From Campylobacteraceae bacterium (GTDB lineage: Bacteria > Campylobacterota > Campylobacteria > Campylobacterales > Sulfurovaceae), in NCBI GenBank assembly GCA_026995985.1, contig JALWNF010000074.1:1-5618 (forward strand): a stretch of 5,618 bases of DNA. The letters run 5' to 3'. A program made the position numbers and the translations under genes. Shown piece after piece: positions 5,053-5,618 of the stretch. Under the pieces are notes generated by a model. That model saw only the letters and a program-made list of their open reading frames with translations, had not been told where the DNA came from and made no database searches. How positions within the stretch are numbered: position 1 is the stretch's first letter; every line of letters starts with the position of its first letter.

Positions 5053-5618
5053 TTATAAATAGACTTTTTGTCCAATCTCCTTATATTGACTATAGTAACT
5101 CTCTACAAAATATAAACTCTTTGTCTCATTTGGCAAATAGACCCCATCTTTTTTTTGAGTATATTTTGCTAAATATACAGAAGCATCTTCCTTGTTAAGA
5201 TAGTGCTCTACTAAGGCTCTATATGCCTCTTTATATGCCTGTTTCATTTCACTATACTTACTATAATCTATCTCAATCTTATCTGTATAGGTAATTACCC
5301 CTGAGTTAAAGAGTATATTTAGATGAATCAATCCCTCACAGTAGTAAGGCAATACCTCATCAACTTCACGCCAAGCCATCAATCCTACAGCACGACTTAC
5401 CAAATCATCTACCATATGCTTTTTCAAAGAGTCATCTTCATTTTCAAAAAATGCCATTAGTCCACCTGTGGTTGCTTTAAACTCCTCTATGTTTTTAAAC
5501 TGTCCACTACCATTCATTATTGTCTCAGTATCGGAATCTACCCATAAGATATGCCCAAACTCATGACCAATAGTTGAGTAGTCATAGATTTTTTGCCACA
5601 ACTGAGGAGTTTTCTCTA
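5053..5618 (-). CDS. C-terminal part of an HExxH zinc-metallopeptidase-like protein, probably CiaB family
   Basis: The frame is open through the right edge, so the N-terminus is missing; about 187 residues are visible. HEFGH (5565-5551) is a typical zinc-binding HExxH motif, and EEFKATTGG (5487-5461), whose glutamates lie 22-23 residues after the second histidine, could supply the third zinc ligand as in gluzincin-type peptidases. A conserved-looking region with YYCEGLIHLNILFNSG follows, then a charged helical tail. From memory this arrangement best matches the large (about 600-residue) proteins annotated 'invasion protein CiaB' in Campylobacter, Arcobacter and Sulfurimonas, but I could not compare sequences, so the family name is an inference and no symbol is given. 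The TTG at 5601 is not the start, because the frame continues upstream without a stop. No signal peptide can be assessed. Enzymatic activity, if any, and substrate are unknown. Confidence 0.72.
   Translation of the reverse strand, partial: EKTPQLWQKIYDYSTIGHEFGHILWVDSDTETIMNGSGQFKNIEEFKATTGGLMAFFENEDDSLKKHMVDDLVSRAVGLMAWREVDEVLPYYCEGLIHLNILFNSGVITYTDKIEIDYSKYSEMKQAYKEAYRALVEHYLNKEDASVYLAKYTQKKDGVYLPNETKSLYFVESYYSQYKEIGQKVYL

Noticed and set aside
5599..5601. TTG at 5601 as the start of the metallopeptidase-like gene
   Set aside because: The frame continues without a stop to the window edge and the HExxH motif would be only 12 residues from the start, so the gene is truncated by the window.
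1..5618. CRISPR array, transposon, tRNA or phage-defence cassette
   Set aside because: No spaced repeats, transposase or nuclease motifs, terminal repeats or tRNA-like folds were seen. The GTPase pair has no toxin or nuclease partner to support a defence role.

Overview
The window is AT-rich and densely packed with genes. It most resembles a free-living member of the Campylobacterota (a Sulfurimonas-, Sulfurovum- or Arcobacter-like organism). This rests on the low GC content, AGA/TTA-rich codon use, TATAAT -10 boxes with no recognisable -35, a CetB/Aer-type PAS-only protein, and a zincin fragment that looks like the CiaB family. The lineage is an inference, not proven by a marker gene.

Layout from left to right: (1) the 3' end of alanine racemase (alr, plus strand, cut by the left edge). 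(2) Convergent with it, 10 bp away, a minus-strand block read right to left: a small coiled-coil, probably lipoprotein, gene (start 3538), then a four-helix inner-membrane DUF2868 protein (start 3176), then a GTPase/DUF3482 protein (start 1777) whose start overlaps the DUF2868 stop by 8 bp. (3) A 191-bp, very AT-rich divergent intergenic region (3539-3729) with a candidate -10 on each strand and a perfect hairpin next to the lipoprotein gene's ribosome binding site. (4) A plus-strand Aer/CetB-like PAS protein, convergent with no gap to (5) a minus-strand, membrane-anchored NlpC/P60 peptidase. (6) At the right edge, the C-terminal part of an HExxH metallopeptidase-like protein, probably CiaB family, on the minus strand.

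The least understood unit is the DUF2868-DUF3482 pair. One gene encodes a TrmE/Era-like P-loop GTPase that also carries a glycine-rich hydrophobic segment able to enter a membrane. The other encodes a polytopic inner-membrane protein with a cytosolic C-terminal domain. Their overlap suggests coupled translation and probably physical partnership. The small coiled-coil lipoprotein just upstream on the same strand may add an outer-membrane or periplasmic component, but its link is only positional and the downstream pair has its own candidate promoter. The other genes are ordinary housekeeping or sensory functions: D-alanine supply and cell-wall hydrolysis (alr, NlpC/P60) and redox or energy sensing (PAS).

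No rRNA, tRNA, CRISPR array, transposase or attachment site was seen. No gene-free stretch exceeds 300 bp.
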